A stretch of DNA of 64,000 nt from TMED27 sp041397865 (GTDB lineage Bacteria > Pseudomonadota > Alphaproteobacteria > Micavibrionales > Micavibrionaceae), in contig JAWKVT010000003.1 of assembly GCA_041397865.1 (NCBI GenBank), forward strand, positions 127,631-191,630. The letters are read 5' to 3'. The notes under the pieces are model-generated. The model saw only the letters and a program-made list of their open reading frames with translations. It had not been told where the DNA came from and made no database searches. A program made the position numbers and the translations under genes. Positions 16,239 through 24,732 of the stretch are shown in pieces. Each line of letters begins with the position of its first letter. The first letter of the stretch is position 1.

Positions 16239-17195
16239 ATGACTGAAAATAAGCTCCGCATAGGTTTTATGGGCACGCCGGATTTTGCGTGTGAGGCGCT
16301 CAAGGCTATCTACGCATCCGGCCACAACGTTGTATGTGTCTATTCCCAGCCTCCCCGGCCCAAGGGGCGCGGGCATAAGCTTGCCCCCTCGCCCGTACAT
16401 GCCTATGCGCAAGAGCGCGGCATTCCGGTTTTCCACCCTGAAACGTTAAAATCCAAAGACGTACAGACGCAGTTCGCCGCCCATAACCTCGATATTGCCG
16501 TTGTCGCCGCCTATGGCCTCATCCTGCCCAAAGCCATACTCCATACCCCTCGGTATGGGTGTATCAACATACACGCCTCTTTGCTTCCGCGTTGGCGCGG
16601 CGCGTCCCCCATTCAACGCGCAATTTGGGAAGGGGATGCGCAAAGCGGTGTGACCCTTATGCAAATGGATGAAGGCCTCGACACCGGCCCGGAGATCATG
16701 AAGCGAGCCATTGATATCGCCCCGCGCGAGAGCGCCCAAACCCTGCATGATCGCCTCGCCACCCTTGGCGCGGCGATGACTCTGGAAACCCTAGATAAAT
16801 TGGCTAATAATGGCCAATTATCTGCTAAAGAACAAGAAAATGATGGTGTAACCTACGCCCACCTCCTCAGGAAAGACGATGGGAAAATCAACTGGCAAGA
16901 GGGCGCGGATAAAATTGACCGCCAAATTCGTGCGCTGAATCCTTGGCCCGGCGTCTGGACAAACGCCGGGCAGCAGCGCCTCAAAATCATTGAAGCGCTT
17001 TCCTTAAACTCTGAAAACGCGCCCGAAGAAAAAAACCAGCCAGTCGGTATAATTATCAATAAACAAGGCCATGTTCAATGTGGTGGCGGCATGGTTTTGC
17101 AATTGCAGCGCGTTCAACCCGCCGGAAAACAAGCCATGGATTTCGCCTCGGCCCTGAACGGCGGCTACGTAAAAATCGGGCAAATATTCTCATGA
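16239..17195 (+). CDS. fmt: Methionyl-tRNA formyltransferase
   Basis: The protein has 318 residues. The N-terminal formyltransferase domain shows RIGFMGTPDFAC and the catalytic block CINIHASLLPRWRGASPIQRAI, with Asn, His and, further on, the Asp of EGDAQSGVTLMQMDEGLDTG. The C-terminal OB-like domain binds tRNA. The enzyme formylates Met-tRNAi using 10-formyl-tetrahydrofolate. Its stop overlaps the start of truA (ATGA), so the two are coupled. It is separated from def by an insertion that carries a decayed second copy of part of this gene. Confidence 0.97.
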   Translation: MTENKLRIGFMGTPDFACEALKAIYASGHNVVCVYSQPPRPKGRGHKLAPSPVHAYAQERGIPVFHPETLKSKDVQTQFAAHNLDIAVVAAYGLILPKAILHTPRYGCINIHASLLPRWRGASPIQRAIWEGDAQSGVTLMQMDEGLDTGPEIMKRAIDIAPRESAQTLHDRLATLGAAMTLETLDKLANNGQLSAKEQENDGVTYAHLLRKDDGKINWQEGADKIDRQIRALNPWPGVWTNAGQQRLKIIEALSLNSENAPEEKNQPVGIIINKQGHVQCGGGMVLQLQRVQPAGKQAMDFASALNGGYVKIGQIFS

Positions 17196-17968
17196 CCACC
17201 CGTTATAAACTCACCATAGAATATGATGGCAGCAATTACGCCGGTTGGCAGCGCCAGGAGGAGAGTGGCCCGGCCACCATTCAGGGCGAAATTGAAAAAG
17301 CCGTCCACGCTTTTTGCGGCCAGAGCGCCACCATCCAATGCGCCGGACGTACGGATGCAGGCGTACATGCTTGGGGGCAGGTCGCCCACACAGATTTCGA
17401 AGGTTTTTCGAAAGCCATGGAACCGTTTGAAATTACCAAGGCTATCAACGCCCACCTCCGCCCGCAGCCGATCAGCATCATCCACACTGAAACGGCCGCG
17501 CCGGATTTCCACGCCCGCTTTTCTGCCAAAAACAAGCTGTACGTCTACCGCATTCTAAACCGTCAGTCCTTCCCGGCCATCGAAGCGGGCCGCATCTGGC
17601 ATATGCGCCGCCCGCTGGACGCCGCCGCCATGCACACAGCCGCGCAAACCCTGCTGGGCCAACATGATTTCACCACGTTCCGCGATTCCGAATGCCAAGC
17701 CAAAAACCCGGTACGTACGCTTGATAAATTAAGTGTCACAACGCTGCCCTACGATGCCCATGGCGGCATCGAAATTCGCATTGAGGTCGAGGCTATGAGC
17801 TTCCTTCACCACATGGTCCGTAATATCGTGGGAACGCTTAGTTTAGTCGGCGAAGGAAAATGGACCGCCGCCGATCTGCAAACGGCCCTGCAAGCCAAAG
17901 ACCGAACCAAAGGCGGCCCCACCGCCCCCGCCGCCGGGCTGTATCTTAAGCATATTGATTACGAATAA
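17192..17968 (+). CDS. truA: tRNA pseudouridine(38-40) synthase TruA
   Basis: The protein has 258 residues from the ATG at 17192, which overlaps the fmt stop by 4 bases. It starts MTTRYKLTIEYDGSNYAGWQ, and the catalytic Asp lies in the CAGRTDAGVHAWGQV motif. FLHHMVRNIVGTL near the C-terminus is also characteristic. TruA makes pseudouridine at positions 38-40 in the anticodon arm of many tRNAs. The fmt-truA-dapE order is common in alphaproteobacteria; here a PRC-barrel gene lies between truA and dapE. Confidence 0.97.
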   Translation: MTTRYKLTIEYDGSNYAGWQRQEESGPATIQGEIEKAVHAFCGQSATIQCAGRTDAGVHAWGQVAHTDFEGFSKAMEPFEITKAINAHLRPQPISIIHTETAAPDFHARFSAKNKLYVYRILNRQSFPAIEAGRIWHMRRPLDAAAMHTAAQTLLGQHDFTTFRDSECQAKNPVRTLDKLSVTTLPYDAHGGIEIRIEVEAMSFLHHMVRNIVGTLSLVGEGKWTAADLQTALQAKDRTKGGPTAPAAGLYLKHIDYE

Positions 17969-18058
17969 AGTGCCATACACCCGCATACTATATTTATGAA
18001 AATAATAGACTTTTATATTAAATCCGGCTATAAACTCCTTTTTGAAAGGAAACGAATC

Positions 18059-18724
18059 ATGCGCATATTGCTTACCGTACTGGCCGTAATATTTTGTTTT
18101 TCCGAAACAGCCATGGCGCAGGGCACGTCTTATATGACAGAGCTGGACAGGTTGATGAAAGTAAACGCCGTTCAGGCCGGAAAGCACGTTCCTTCAAAAG
18201 AAATTCTAAACGGCCGCATTCTGGACAGCACAAACCGCGTTGTCGGGGAATTGCGCGACGTGATTCTCGACCGCAATGGTGCGATCGCAATGCTTGATGT
18301 TGATTTTAACCGGATCAATCTCGGTGTTGATTCATTGTTTATCAATTACATAGCTTTCGGCGCACACCCGGCGACAAACGGCTATAAGCTGGCGCAAACC
18401 GACAATCAGATTGCCGCCGCTCTTCCGGAACTGCTCGCGGCAACGGAAACCGCATCAGGAAGCGGTACCGATATATTCAGCATCAAAAAAATCGTAGGCC
18501 GGAAAATTTATGCCGAAAACGGTAAAAAGCTGGGAAAAATCGAAGACGTTTTGTTCGATTCAACCGGCGCGCGCGCCGAACTGCTGCTGGTGTCGATGAC
18601 ACAAAGATCCGTGCGTGGTGAAAAGCTCACCATCCCCTTCGCCGGCTCTTCATATAATAAGAAAAAAATAACGGTAAAACGTGAAATGGCCGACGCGATG
18701 ATCGCCTACGCTAAAAGCAAATAA
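18059..18724 (+). CDS. Exported PRC-barrel domain protein
   Basis: The protein has 221 residues from the ATG at 18059, chosen because GAAAGGAAACGAATC precedes it and the N-terminus becomes a good signal peptide (MRILLTVLAVIFCFSETAMA, cut before QG). Two PRC-barrel-like units follow: NGRILDSTNRVVGELRDVIL with IAMLDVDF, and GRKIYAENGKKLGKIEDVLF with ELLLVSM. PRC barrels are small beta domains found in photosynthetic reaction centres and RimM. Exported tandem versions in alphaproteobacteria are of unknown function. The gene is convergent with dapE, with a 9-base gap. Confidence 0.82.
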   Translation: MRILLTVLAVIFCFSETAMAQGTSYMTELDRLMKVNAVQAGKHVPSKEILNGRILDSTNRVVGELRDVILDRNGAIAMLDVDFNRINLGVDSLFINYIAFGAHPATNGYKLAQTDNQIAAALPELLAATETASGSGTDIFSIKKIVGRKIYAENGKKLGKIEDVLFDSTGARAELLLVSMTQRSVRGEKLTIPFAGSSYNKKKITVKREMADAMIAYAKSK

Positions 18725-18733
18725 GTTTTGACC

Positions 18734-19864
18734 TTAAGAAAAATACCGCTCTAAAATCCGCCCGTAAATTTTCGTCAGCTTCTCAAGATCTTCCACCGCC
18801 GCATTTTCATCAATCTGGTGGATGCTCGCATTGATCGCCCCGCACTCAATCACTGGGCAATAATCGACAATAAACCGCGCATCCGAAGTTCCCCCGCTTG
18901 TCGTACATTCCGGTACTTTCCCGGTCACATCGCAAACCGCGTTTTGCACAATTTCGCTCCACGCGCCGGGCTGGGTGATAAAACTTTCCGCATTGCCTTC
19001 AAACTCAATTTCATAAGGACGCCCGGTGCTTTGCAAAAGCTCCAGAATTTTTTCCTGCAAACTTTGCCGCGTCCACGTATCGTTAAACCGGATGTTAAAT
19101 TCCGCCCGCCCCTGCGCAGGAATAACATTGGTCGCCGGATTTCCGACATCAATCGTCGTAATTTCCAGATTGGTCGGCGCAAAAAATTCCGTGCCTTCGT
19201 CAAAAACATGAGCCGTCAAAACCCCCAGCATTTGGATCAGCTCCGGCAAGGGGTTCTGCGCCAAATGCGGGTACGCCACATGCCCTTGCGTGCCGTTCAC
19301 GGTGAGATATCCGTTCAGCGATCCCCGCCGCCCGATTTTAACCTCCTGCCCCAGATGACCCGGATTTGTAGGCTCCCCCACAAGGCAAACATCAGGGACA
19401 TGCCCATGCTCTTCCATCCATTCCAGAACTTTAACAGTCCCGTTTACCGCCGGGCCTTCTTCATCCCCGGTAATCAGCAGGCTAATAGAACCTTTAAACC
19501 CGCCGCTCTTGATGAATTCCGCCGCCGCCACGGCAAATGCCGCGACTGAGCCTTTCATATCGCTCGCCCCGCGTCCATAAAGCACGCCGTCTTTAACCTC
19601 CGGATTAAACGGCCCGAATGTCCATGCTTCCTCCGGCCCCGGCGGTACAACGTCCGTATGTCCGGCGTAGCATAAATGCGGCCCCTCGCTGCCGATACGC
19701 GCAAACAGATTGGGCACGCGCTCATCGCCATCCCCAAACGGCAGATGATGGCATTCAAACCCGGCATCGCTCAGGAATTCGCCAAGCACCCCCTGCGCCC
19801 CTTCATCTTTCGGTGTAACGGAAGGACAAGCGATAAGTTTTTTTGTGAGATCGAGTGTGTTCAT
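18734..19864 (-). CDS. dapE: Succinyl-diaminopimelate desuccinylase
   Basis: The protein has 376 residues. Metal-ligand motifs of the M20 family are visible: LCYAGHTDVVPPG, YGRGASDMKGSVAA, LITGDEEGPAVNGT with the general-base Glu, and GGTSDARFI. DapE hydrolyses N-succinyl-LL-diaminopimelate in the succinylase branch of lysine and peptidoglycan-precursor synthesis. Its ATG overlaps the stop of the upstream 429-aa gene by 4 bases, so it is translationally coupled to that unknown protein. dapD lies further upstream on the same strand. Confidence 0.96.
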   Translation of the reverse strand: MNTLDLTKKLIACPSVTPKDEGAQGVLGEFLSDAGFECHHLPFGDGDERVPNLFARIGSEGPHLCYAGHTDVVPPGPEEAWTFGPFNPEVKDGVLYGRGASDMKGSVAAFAVAAAEFIKSGGFKGSISLLITGDEEGPAVNGTVKVLEWMEEHGHVPDVCLVGEPTNPGHLGQEVKIGRRGSLNGYLTVNGTQGHVAYPHLAQNPLPELIQMLGVLTAHVFDEGTEFFAPTNLEITTIDVGNPATNVIPAQGRAEFNIRFNDTWTRQSLQEKILELLQSTGRPYEIEFEGNAESFITQPGAWSEIVQNAVCDVTGKVPECTTSGGTSDARFIVDYCPVIECGAINASIHQIDENAAVEDLEKLTKIYGRILERYFS

Positions 19865-21150
19865 ACCTCATTTGGAACAGAAACAGGCATATTTAGCAAG
19901 CTAATCCCGGGGACACCTTTCTTAACATCCCTCATAGGGGGATAAATAGCCCGCTTTAAAACACCGCGCATTCTGTGATTCTTTTTCGCCAGTTTGCGAA
20001 TGCGGCCAATTTGAATGAAATCGTTCCGCCAACCAGGGGGAACAAACTGATACCCGTCATCAGAATCATGTAAATACAGTCCGATTTTAAGCGGCATTGC
20101 TTTTTTCGGCTTAAGCTTAAGATTACGAGCATAATCGTTAACGGTTTCCAGCATAACAGCGTTGGTTCCCAGCATATAATCGGCAGAGCGGAAAACCTTT
20201 TCGAAATCCGGCCATTTTTTAATGGCGATCGACTTATTTTCCCTTCGTCCGTAAATACCTCGCCTATCCTCTGCATATTCTCTATTGCTTGCAACAGAAA
20301 GCTTTTTATGTTCCGCTCTTTCTAAAGTATCTTCAACAATCCGCGTAGACATTCCCTCACAGCTATCATCCCACTTAATCCAGAGTGCGAAAGGATGCTG
20401 GAACTGTCCACCATAATAAGTATTCGGGTCTCCGTCAAAGCGCTCTATTTTTATGACCTTACCCTCAGGCGTTTTTTCAAGGTTGCCGTCTTCTAGCAGT
20501 ATTGAGTATTTTTTTGTACAATAATCAACGATATCGGCAACTGTTCCAACCTTACTGCGTAATTCGGAAGCGCGTTGCGAAGATATTTCTCCTGCATTTT
20601 GCACGTCCTGAATTTTATTTTGCATCCGCTCACGAAGGGTTTCCGGTGATTTACCGTGGTCTTCCCAACTGTCATGATACAGCGTCGCGGCGATAAGCGT
20701 GTCCAGCCCCCCGTATTGATTAAGCGTTTCTTCGGAGATTCTTCCGCTTTTAAGCATGCTCAGCTTTGGTAAAACCTGCCGGAAAAAATGATACCAGTTT
20801 GGCGTTTTCCCATCTGCGCGAAACGCATGATTCCCGGAGTTTTCTTCAAGGATATCGGCAAAGGCACCTTCACTTAAGACCAAACCGGAGCGTTTTAAAA
20901 AATGCTGGAAAGCTTCTTTTGTAGCTTCAACATTTTCCGGCTCAATAGTTTCATCTTCAGTTTTAAAATAAACAGCTTCAAAAAGCTCGTCGATGGCCTT
21001 GATTAATTCCGGTTTATTAAACTCTTCATATAGAAGCGGGGCTTGCAAATGCCAATCCGGGAACGAAAAACCTGGAACAGGAGCCTCCTCAGGCGGAACA
21101 GCCTGATTAAAGAGATAGCAGCACTGTAAACGCAGCGATTCTAAGACCAT
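19861..21150 (-). CDS. Uncharacterised protein with RelA/SpoT-type HD-like motif
   Basis: The protein has 429 residues, inserted between dapD and dapE and sharing a 4-base start/stop overlap with dapE. I do not recognise a named family. Residues 149-172 read LDTLIAATLYHDSWEDHGKSPETL. This resembles the hydrolase half of RelA/SpoT proteins (LLHD..ED), with His159-Asp160 and Glu163-Asp164, and ADIVDYCTKKYS at about 205-216 resembles the following helix. The other domains are unassigned. There is no signal peptide. A ppGpp-hydrolase-like or other HD phosphohydrolase activity is a hypothesis only; no synthetase domain is seen. Confidence 0.6.
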   Translation of the reverse strand: MVLESLRLQCCYLFNQAVPPEEAPVPGFSFPDWHLQAPLLYEEFNKPELIKAIDELFEAVYFKTEDETIEPENVEATKEAFQHFLKRSGLVLSEGAFADILEENSGNHAFRADGKTPNWYHFFRQVLPKLSMLKSGRISEETLNQYGGLDTLIAATLYHDSWEDHGKSPETLRERMQNKIQDVQNAGEISSQRASELRSKVGTVADIVDYCTKKYSILLEDGNLEKTPEGKVIKIERFDGDPNTYYGGQFQHPFALWIKWDDSCEGMSTRIVEDTLERAEHKKLSVASNREYAEDRRGIYGRRENKSIAIKKWPDFEKVFRSADYMLGTNAVMLETVNDYARNLKLKPKKAMPLKIGLYLHDSDDGYQFVPPGWRNDFIQIGRIRKLAKKNHRMRGVLKRAIYPPMRDVKKGVPGISLLNMPVSVPNEV

Positions 21151-21266
21151 ATGAAGCAGTTTCCCTTACGTAAAGAAGGTGGTGTTTACCACATTCTTTT
21201 CATAAGGCAAACAAAAAACGAATATGAAAATTATCTAATATGGATCAGCCCGGCAACCCGCTGATA

Positions 21267-22139
21267 TCAATCCCGCAGCAAATCATTAATGCTCGTCTTG
21301 CTCCGCGTTTGCTCATCCACGCGTTTGACAATCACGGCGCAGGACAGCCCCGGCCCCGGTGAGCCGTCGGGCAAACTTTTCCCCGGCATTGTCCCCGGCA
21401 CAACCACGGAATAGGCCGGAACGCGGCCCCGGAAAACCTCGCCCGTTTCCCGGTCTATAATCTTGGTCGACATGGAAATAAACACGCCCATGGACAGGAC
21501 AGAGCCTTCCTCAACCACAACGCCTTCAACCACCTCAGACCGCGCGCCGATAAAACAATTATCTTCAATAATCGTCGGTCCGGCTTGCAAAGGCTCCAAA
21601 ACCCCGCCAATACCGACGCCGCCGGATAAATGCACATTCTTGCCGATCTGCGCGCACGATCCCACCGTCACCCACGTATCAACCATGGTCCCTTCATCGA
21701 CATAAGCGCCCAGATTCACAAAACTCGGCATAAGCACCGCCCCCGGCGCGATATAGGCCGAGCGCCGCACCACGCAATTGGGCACTGCACGAAAACCCGC
21801 CTTGTCAAAATCGTCCTTCTCCCAGCCGTCAAATTTGCTCGGCACTTTGTCATACCAGTTTGATCCGTCCGGTCCGCCTGAAATCACCTGCATAGGGTTC
21901 AGGCGAAACGACAGCAAAACCGCTTTTTTCGCCCATTGATGCACATGCCACTCTTTAGCACCGTTTTGGCCGTCAATTTTCTCCGCCACGCGAAGCGCAC
22001 CCTCATCCAGCATCGCCAAAGTTTGCTCAACAGCTTCGCGTTCCGCGCCTTTTGTATCCGGGCCGATAGCATCGCGATTATCCCACGCGCCGTTAATTGT
22101 TGTTTCCAGATCCGTATGTTGCATGGCCGCGTGTCCCAT
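21267..22139 (-). CDS. dapD: 2,3,4,5-tetrahydropyridine-2,6-dicarboxylate N-succinyltransferase
   Basis: The protein has 290 residues from the ATG at 22139 (MGHAAMQH), which has AAGGGG eight bases upstream. The C-terminal half is a left-handed beta-helix with hexapeptide repeats (SAYIAPGAVLMPSFVNLGAY, then GGVGIGGVLEPLQAGPTIIEDNCFIG). DapD succinylates tetrahydrodipicolinate in diaminopimelate synthesis, the step upstream of DapC and DapE. dapE is on the same strand but is separated by the 429-aa gene. Confidence 0.97.
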   Translation of the reverse strand: MGHAAMQHTDLETTINGAWDNRDAIGPDTKGAEREAVEQTLAMLDEGALRVAEKIDGQNGAKEWHVHQWAKKAVLLSFRLNPMQVISGGPDGSNWYDKVPSKFDGWEKDDFDKAGFRAVPNCVVRRSAYIAPGAVLMPSFVNLGAYVDEGTMVDTWVTVGSCAQIGKNVHLSGGVGIGGVLEPLQAGPTIIEDNCFIGARSEVVEGVVVEEGSVLSMGVFISMSTKIIDRETGEVFRGRVPAYSVVVPGTMPGKSLPDGSPGPGLSCAVIVKRVDEQTRSKTSINDLLRD

Positions 22140-22212
22140 ATGTTTTGCCCCTTCAAATGTCAATATTGCCCAGCACTTGACCATGATCGGTCGCAAAAAT
22201 CAAGGGGAGCGC

Positions 22213-22887
22213 TTATGAGGAATGAGAGAGCAGATATTTCTTCGCCCGCTCCAGCTTTTTCAGATCGGCTTTTTGCAAGTATGCCTTATGCGGTTCCAAA
22301 AGCTCCACAACGCGCCGGTAGTTTTTTTCAAGATACGCACTCGCCGCATCTGCGCAAATGGCTTGCAGAGCGTCGCTGTGTTTTTGCCGAAGGCCTTGCT
22401 CAAGCCTTGCGCTGCGGATTGTCATCGCCCGCTCCAGCAATTTTGGGCCGGGATTGAGAATAACACGGGCATGCTTTTCAAGGCAGGTTGCAATCCGCCC
22501 GAGCGTTTTTTGGATAAGCTCGGGCGTACTGACGCCTTTATCCCCGGCAAGGCATTGGCTGTCTTTCCGTGCAGCAGTAAGGATCTCGGCAAGCTCAAAA
22601 CGTTCGAAAGGATTGTAAAAACTGTAAGCTTCAACCATAAACAATTCATTGCCGAAACAAATTTCTATGGCGCGCCCGTCTTTTTCATAGCGCGTCACAG
22701 CGGAAAAAGAGCGGCCTTCCTCCGGCCGATCCTCCAACGGTTTTATAATCTTGTAATTATTTTTATACTCGGCCATACCGCAAAGAAAGCTGTAACCGTG
22801 ACGTTCCTCAAGAAAACGAAAATGCCGCTCGCATTCCGAAAAAAAACACCGAAGAACCTTGTCCGTTGAAAGACTCGTTTCCTGCAT
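22213..22887 (-). CDS. Hypothetical protein
   Basis: The protein has 224 residues. I do not recognise it. The N-terminal half (1-110) is a mixed fold with SECERHFRFLEERHGYSF and aromatic-rich NELFMVEAYSFYNPFERFELAE. The C-terminal half is helical and charged, ending KKLERAKKYLLSHSS. There is no signal peptide or membrane helix. It lies upstream of dapD with a 73-base gap on the same strand and may be co-transcribed, but nothing suggests a lysine-pathway role. Confidence 0.65.
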   Translation of the reverse strand: MQETSLSTDKVLRCFFSECERHFRFLEERHGYSFLCGMAEYKNNYKIIKPLEDRPEEGRSFSAVTRYEKDGRAIEICFGNELFMVEAYSFYNPFERFELAEILTAARKDSQCLAGDKGVSTPELIQKTLGRIATCLEKHARVILNPGPKLLERAMTIRSARLEQGLRQKHSDALQAICADAASAYLEKNYRRVVELLEPHKAYLQKADLKKLERAKKYLLSHSS

Positions 22888-22971
22888 AAAAGCCCCGTAC
22901 CCTGTTATACTCGGCTGAGCAGCGCAGACTTCACTTACAAAGCAGCGAAGAATTTGTTATGAATATGCACT

Positions 22972-23919
22972 ATGTTTTGTGCAATACGCTGGCTCGATTT
23001 ACCCCCTTCTAATATAAGGAAAGAACATTTCCAAAAAGTTAAGAGTGCCAATCTCTTGCAAGCGCCGTTTTACGGTCTGGCATCAGCCCAAACCGGGCCA
23101 TCCCGGCCAAAATGGGCGGTTATTGAGATAGATGGTGAGGAAGCGGGATTTTTCCAAATCCTCGAAAGCCGCGCTTTGGGCCGCCTGTTACATGCTGTGA
23201 TTCTCGACAGAGGCCCGCTATGGTACGCAGAATACGGCTCTCACCAACATTTTGAAGCATTTTTACAGGCTTTCCGGCGCGAATTTCCCGCCCGCCCGGG
23301 TCGGACCGTTCGCTTTATACCGGAAATCGAAGCCTCCCCCGAGATTGAAGTGCTGCTGAAAAAGCATAAATTCCGTAAAAAGTCTGAAGACTATCAAACC
23401 ATTGTACTGGATTTAACGCAAAGCGAAGACCATTTGCGCGCCGCCTTAAAGAAAAAATGGCGAGGGAGCCTTCAAAAAGCGGAAAAGGCCGGAATAACCG
23501 TTGAGTGGCACGAAGATACGCAGCACCTCGATTGGCTCCTGAAGTCCTATGCGCTCGACAAAAAAACGAAGGGCTATGACGGCCCGTCCGTACAACTTAT
23601 AAAGGCGCTGGCCAATTGCGCCGCCCCGGATGGAGATTTGCTTATTGGCCGCGCCCGTCACGAAGGGCGTGCCATAGCCGCTATTTTGTTATTCTGCCAT
23701 GGACGAAGCGCAACCTATCAGATAGGCTGGAACACGCAGGAGGGACGACGATATGGTGCGCATAATCTGCTGCTCTGGCAAGCGATGTTGCATCTGAAAG
23801 CGAAAAACATAACGGCGTTTGATTTAGGAGGCGTCAATGAAAGCGAAGCAAAAACGGTTAAAACATTCAAGGAAGGCATGGGTGGCCGCCTTATTACTCT
23901 GGCTGGCCTTTATACCTGA
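22972..23919 (+). CDS. FemAB/GNAT-fold aminoacyl- or acyltransferase
   Basis: The protein has 315 residues. The pattern SANLLQAPFYGLASAQTG, PKWAVIEIDGEEAGFFQILES and, late, AAILLFCHGRSATYQIGWNTQEGRRYGAHNLLLWQAM with AFDLGGVNE is typical of the FemAB/BioF2-like GNAT superfamily. Members add amino acids to peptidoglycan cross-bridges or acylate envelope and polysaccharide components. Target and donor are unknown. Its last 83 bases overlap the DUF3108 gene, so the two are translationally linked. The N-terminal start lacks a strong ribosome site. Confidence 0.78.
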   Translation: MFCAIRWLDLPPSNIRKEHFQKVKSANLLQAPFYGLASAQTGPSRPKWAVIEIDGEEAGFFQILESRALGRLLHAVILDRGPLWYAEYGSHQHFEAFLQAFRREFPARPGRTVRFIPEIEASPEIEVLLKKHKFRKKSEDYQTIVLDLTQSEDHLRAALKKKWRGSLQKAEKAGITVEWHEDTQHLDWLLKSYALDKKTKGYDGPSVQLIKALANCAAPDGDLLIGRARHEGRAIAAILLFCHGRSATYQIGWNTQEGRRYGAHNLLLWQAMLHLKAKNITAFDLGGVNESEAKTVKTFKEGMGGRLITLAGLYT

Positions 23920-24727
23920 TGTCGCTCCTGCCGCCGATACCCCGCGCCAGCAGCTCGTCTATGAAGTCTACGCGGGCGGCATCCACGCCGTACAGGCAAA
24001 GCTCGATATCGACCTGCGCAAAAAAGGCCGTTACGATCTTGTGATGGATGCCAAAACGCGCGGCTTCCTCGGCTCGCTTATCCCGTGGGAAGGGCGCTTC
24101 GAAAGCCACGGCTGGGCGCTTGAGGGCGGTTATCAACCTGAAAAGCATCAGTCAACGGCCAGTTGGCGTGAGGACCTTGATATCAAGGAATACCTGTACA
24201 ACAAAAACGGATCGTTTAAATCGCTGCGCATCACCAATGATAAAAGTGATGGCGAAATACAGGACGTTCCCGGCGAAGTCACCGACGGCACCGTTGACGC
24301 CCTGACCGCAACCCTTGAAATTTTAAAAAACTATAATGAAGCAGGAAAATGCGAAGGCTCTTCCGATGTGTTTGATGGCAAACGCCGTTTTAAACAGGTC
24401 TTCGAACACAAGAAATCCGTAACGCTCGAAAAATCAAAATACAATATTTATGGCGGCCCCGCGGCAGAATGCACGGTTGAAGTCATCCCTGTTAATGGCG
24501 AGTGGCATAAAAAACCGCGCGGCTGGCTCTCCATTCAGGAGCAGGGGCGCGCCAAGGGCACAATGCCGACCGTCTGGATCGCACAGATGAGTGAAAACGG
24601 CCCTGCCGTTCCGGTAAAGATCCGCGTTAAAACAGCCTATGGCACACTCTTTATGCATCTGGCCGAATACCAAAACGCCGATACGATCCTGATTGCGGAA
24701 AAGCGTGTAACGGATGAGGAAGACTAA
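23837..24727 (+). CDS. DUF3108 exported protein
   Basis: The protein has 296 residues. The start at 23837 is strongly supported by AGGAGG seven bases upstream, although it lies 83 bases inside the preceding gene. The signal peptide is AWVAALLLWLAFIPDVAPAA (about 14-33). The rest is a beta-rich domain with LVYEVYAGGIHAVQAKLDI and PWEGRFESHGW, the features of DUF3108, which is lipoprotein-carrier-like (LolB/LolA-type concave fold) in related families. It is probably periplasmic. It is followed 5 bases later by glmU, placing it in an envelope-synthesis operon. Confidence 0.85.
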   Translation: MKAKQKRLKHSRKAWVAALLLWLAFIPDVAPAADTPRQQLVYEVYAGGIHAVQAKLDIDLRKKGRYDLVMDAKTRGFLGSLIPWEGRFESHGWALEGGYQPEKHQSTASWREDLDIKEYLYNKNGSFKSLRITNDKSDGEIQDVPGEVTDGTVDALTATLEILKNYNEAGKCEGSSDVFDGKRRFKQVFEHKKSVTLEKSKYNIYGGPAAECTVEVIPVNGEWHKKPRGWLSIQEQGRAKGTMPTVWIAQMSENGPAVPVKIRVKTAYGTLFMHLAEYQNADTILIAEKRVTDEED

Positions 24728-24732
24728 AACAC

